From Desulfofundulus luciae (lineage in GTDB: Bacteria > Bacillota > Desulfotomaculia > Desulfotomaculales > Desulfovirgulaceae), in assembly GCF_030813795.1 (NCBI RefSeq), contig NZ_JAUSUX010000005.1, forward strand, positions 90,205 to 154,204: 64,000 nucleotides of DNA, read 5' to 3'. Shown one piece after another: positions 62,605-64,000 of the stretch; the stretch's first letter is position 1; every line of letters begins with the position of its first letter. The translations under genes and the position numbers were made by a program. The notes beneath the pieces were generated by a model. The model did not search any database, was not told the DNA's origin, and saw only the letters and a program-made list of their open reading frames with translations.

Positions 62605-63921
62605 ATGGGTCGAGCCAAATTCTTCCGGCAGAAACTCATCAGCCATGTAGACTCCGTGGCCGTTAAGACCGTGTATTCCTGGCTGCTCCACCAGACGCGG
62701 GAACGCTTTGGGGTAGCGGCTGGCAAAGCAGGGCTTGTAGCCCAGAAGGGGTACCTGCTCTTAACGCGCTCGCTGGTCAAGCGCTCCGAGGAACAGATCG
62801 TGTTCCCCGCACTGCTGGGCGAGAAGTACACCGAAAGCGATCGGCCCAGGAACTCCCCCGGCGGGAGGTGGTACTCACACCCTGGAGTCACGACGACTTG
62901 GAGGTATACCGCGAATTCGGCCTGAAGGCACTGCAGAACGCCCGTCTGGCCCGGCTCATCGAGGAGGCTTACTGGCAAGATGCATCCCTGTCCACGAGCA
63001 TGCTGTGTTTCCTCACCAATATTACGGCGAAGTCCATCCGGGAACGGCTTATTTCCCTATGGGAGGAGGGCATCCGGCTGCCGGTAGCGGGGGTGGCCAA
63101 GAAGTACCGCCAAGGTCGGGTGTTCCGCGCCACAGCCGCTCTGGAGCAGTTCTTTGCCGGTGTAAAACCTGCTACAGTCCGTGAGCGGCTCTGGTTAAGC
63201 CCCACCACCTGGCAGCAGTATCAGATGGATTACCTACACGTAGCCCAACTGACCAGGGCCGGGCTGGAAGCCAGCACCATTGGCCGGCAGCTTGGCCTTC
63301 ATCCGAATCTGGTCACTGAGTTCCAGGAACTCGAACAGCGGACTGGTGGCGCTACCCAGCTGGCCGATTCGCTACCCGGGCGACTCCTTAACGGCTACCC
63401 TCTTCCCCTGGCGGTTGATGACGCTCGCAACTTGTTTCTGGCCGAGTTGCAATCGCAACACGGCTTCTCACCGGCCAAGGCCCACAACTACTTAGCCCTA
63501 CTGGAGGAACTGGCTGCGGAGAATCTGGCGCAGGAGCGACCCCCGGAAGTCGTGGTATACTACGCAGTGGCAGACCATGAGCCGCCTGGAAAGGCGCTCA
63601 GTGAGTGTGAACTCGTACCTGTCCAAGTATCCTACTACAGCGAGGGAGACCTCGAGATAGCCACCCTGGACGCCTCCTCGAAATTGAAGTGGGAACGAAT
63701 GCTGCGCTATACCACTCAGGCCAGGGTCCAAGGCGGGCTTCTCACTCAACCGGACCTCGCCTTTCTCCTAGGCGTCCACCCCCGGGGTTATCCAGCGTCT
63801 TATGAAAGAGCACGATCGAATCGTCTTGCCTACTCGGGGAAACATTGCCGATATGGGGCCCGGTCAAACTCATGCGGCCAAGATCATCGAGTTATACCTC
63901 CTGGGTGTTGATTGTCAATAG
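62605..63921 (+). pseudogene. Frameshifted mobile-element-type protein, DUF1670-like
   Basis: Three frames join into one protein of about 435 residues: 62605 to about 62848 (FFRQKLISHVDSVAVKTVY, LLTRSLVKRSEEQIVFP), then to about 63785 (LTPWSHDDLEVYREFGLKAL, STSMLCFLTNITAKSIRERL), then to the TAG at 63919 (IQRLMKEHDRIVLPTRGNI, LYLLGV). The middle frame is shifted by -1 and the last returns by +1, so the two shifts compensate. From memory it resembles DUF1670 proteins of thermophile mobile regions; that name is weakly supported. Confidence 0.5.
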
Positions 63922-64000
63922 AATTGACCCACTTTGTGCAAATAAAATTGACCCACTGGAGAACAAAAATAACCAGCATTGATCCCCCTGATGAGACGAA
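63922..64000. mobile_element. Probable IS21-type element end, leaving the window
   Basis: AATTGACCCACT occurs twice, at 63922-63933 and 63946-63957, 24 nt apart, followed by AGCATTGATCCCCCTGATGA. Repeated terminal motifs of this kind are characteristic of IS21-family ends. No coding part is inside the window. Confidence 0.45.

Overview
The window looks like chromosome of a spore-forming, anaerobic, moderately GC-rich Firmicute of the Desulfotomaculum/Pelotomaculum type (Peptococcaceae sensu lato). This is inferred from the gene content: a PyrR-attenuated pyr operon, spore protease Gpr beside an alpha/beta SASP, YlbJ, a Spo0E-like protein, a YqhV-like protein, AdhE, an ADP-forming acyl-CoA synthetase, a complete butyryl-CoA/beta-oxidation operon, frequent GTG and TTG starts and strong GGAGG ribosome binding sites. 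No rRNA, tRNA or CRISPR array was seen.

Layout. 1-7.0 kb: pyrimidine operon on the minus strand (pyrR-pyrB-pyrC-carA-carB; carB runs off the left edge) with a promoter and two PyrR-type attenuators. 7.0-8.4 kb: a scar of two truncated transposase genes bounded by a 14-bp direct repeat. 8.4-16 kb: YqhV-like protein, an MFS transporter, a phosphosulfolactate synthase homologue, a UPF0756 membrane protein, rluD-like and lspA, then a structured leader, an orphan AMP-binding C-terminal domain with a ClpP-fold membrane protease, and an ArsB/NhaD-type permease. 16-22 kb: adhE, preceded by a 16-base homopolymer tract inside a terminator-like hairpin, with two small upstream genes; a largely empty 0.7 kb; a zinc-ribbon protein, an Rrf2 regulator and a glutaredoxin-like protein. 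22-27.6 kb: ppaX-like phosphatase, aminotransferase, metallophosphoesterase, ferredoxin, ylbJ. 27.6-36.7 kb: a carbohydrate operon (GT4, glycogen-debranching enzyme, otsA, otsB) followed by an ADP-forming acyl-CoA synthetase and a Pta-N-like ATPase. 36.7-42.5 kb: coiled-coil protein, coaD, rsmD, gpr, SASP, recG, rpmB. 42.5-48.2 kb: a gene-poor half kilobase, nicotinate phosphoribosyltransferase, and a riboflavin operon (ribD-ribE-ribBA-ribH) under an FMN riboswitch. 48.2-53 kb: membrane protein, tiny zinc-ribbon ORF, acs, a BusR-like regulator, acuB, Spo0E-like protein. 53-56 kb: a small accessory island with two divergent HTH regulators sharing an operator, a solitary Dam-type adenine methylase, a Cys-rich protein and a small membrane protein. 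56-62 kb: crt-hbd-thl-etfA-etfB-bcd on the minus strand. 62-64 kb: mobile debris (group II intron 3' end, a twice-frameshifted DUF1670-like gene, a probable IS21-type end leaving the window).

How genes work together. The pyr genes make carbamoyl phosphate and take it through dihydroorotate. The rib genes make riboflavin from GTP and ribulose-5-phosphate. otsA/otsB make trehalose, with a debranching enzyme and a GT4 in the same transcript. Acs, AcuB, the ADP-forming synthetase and AdhE meet at acetyl-CoA; the Bcd-Etf-Thl-Hbd-Crt set interconverts acetyl-CoA and butyryl-CoA. The least conventional parts are the adhE homopolymer attenuator, the structured leader at 13.2 kb, the orphan AMP-binding domain, and the 53-56 kb regulator/methylase island.
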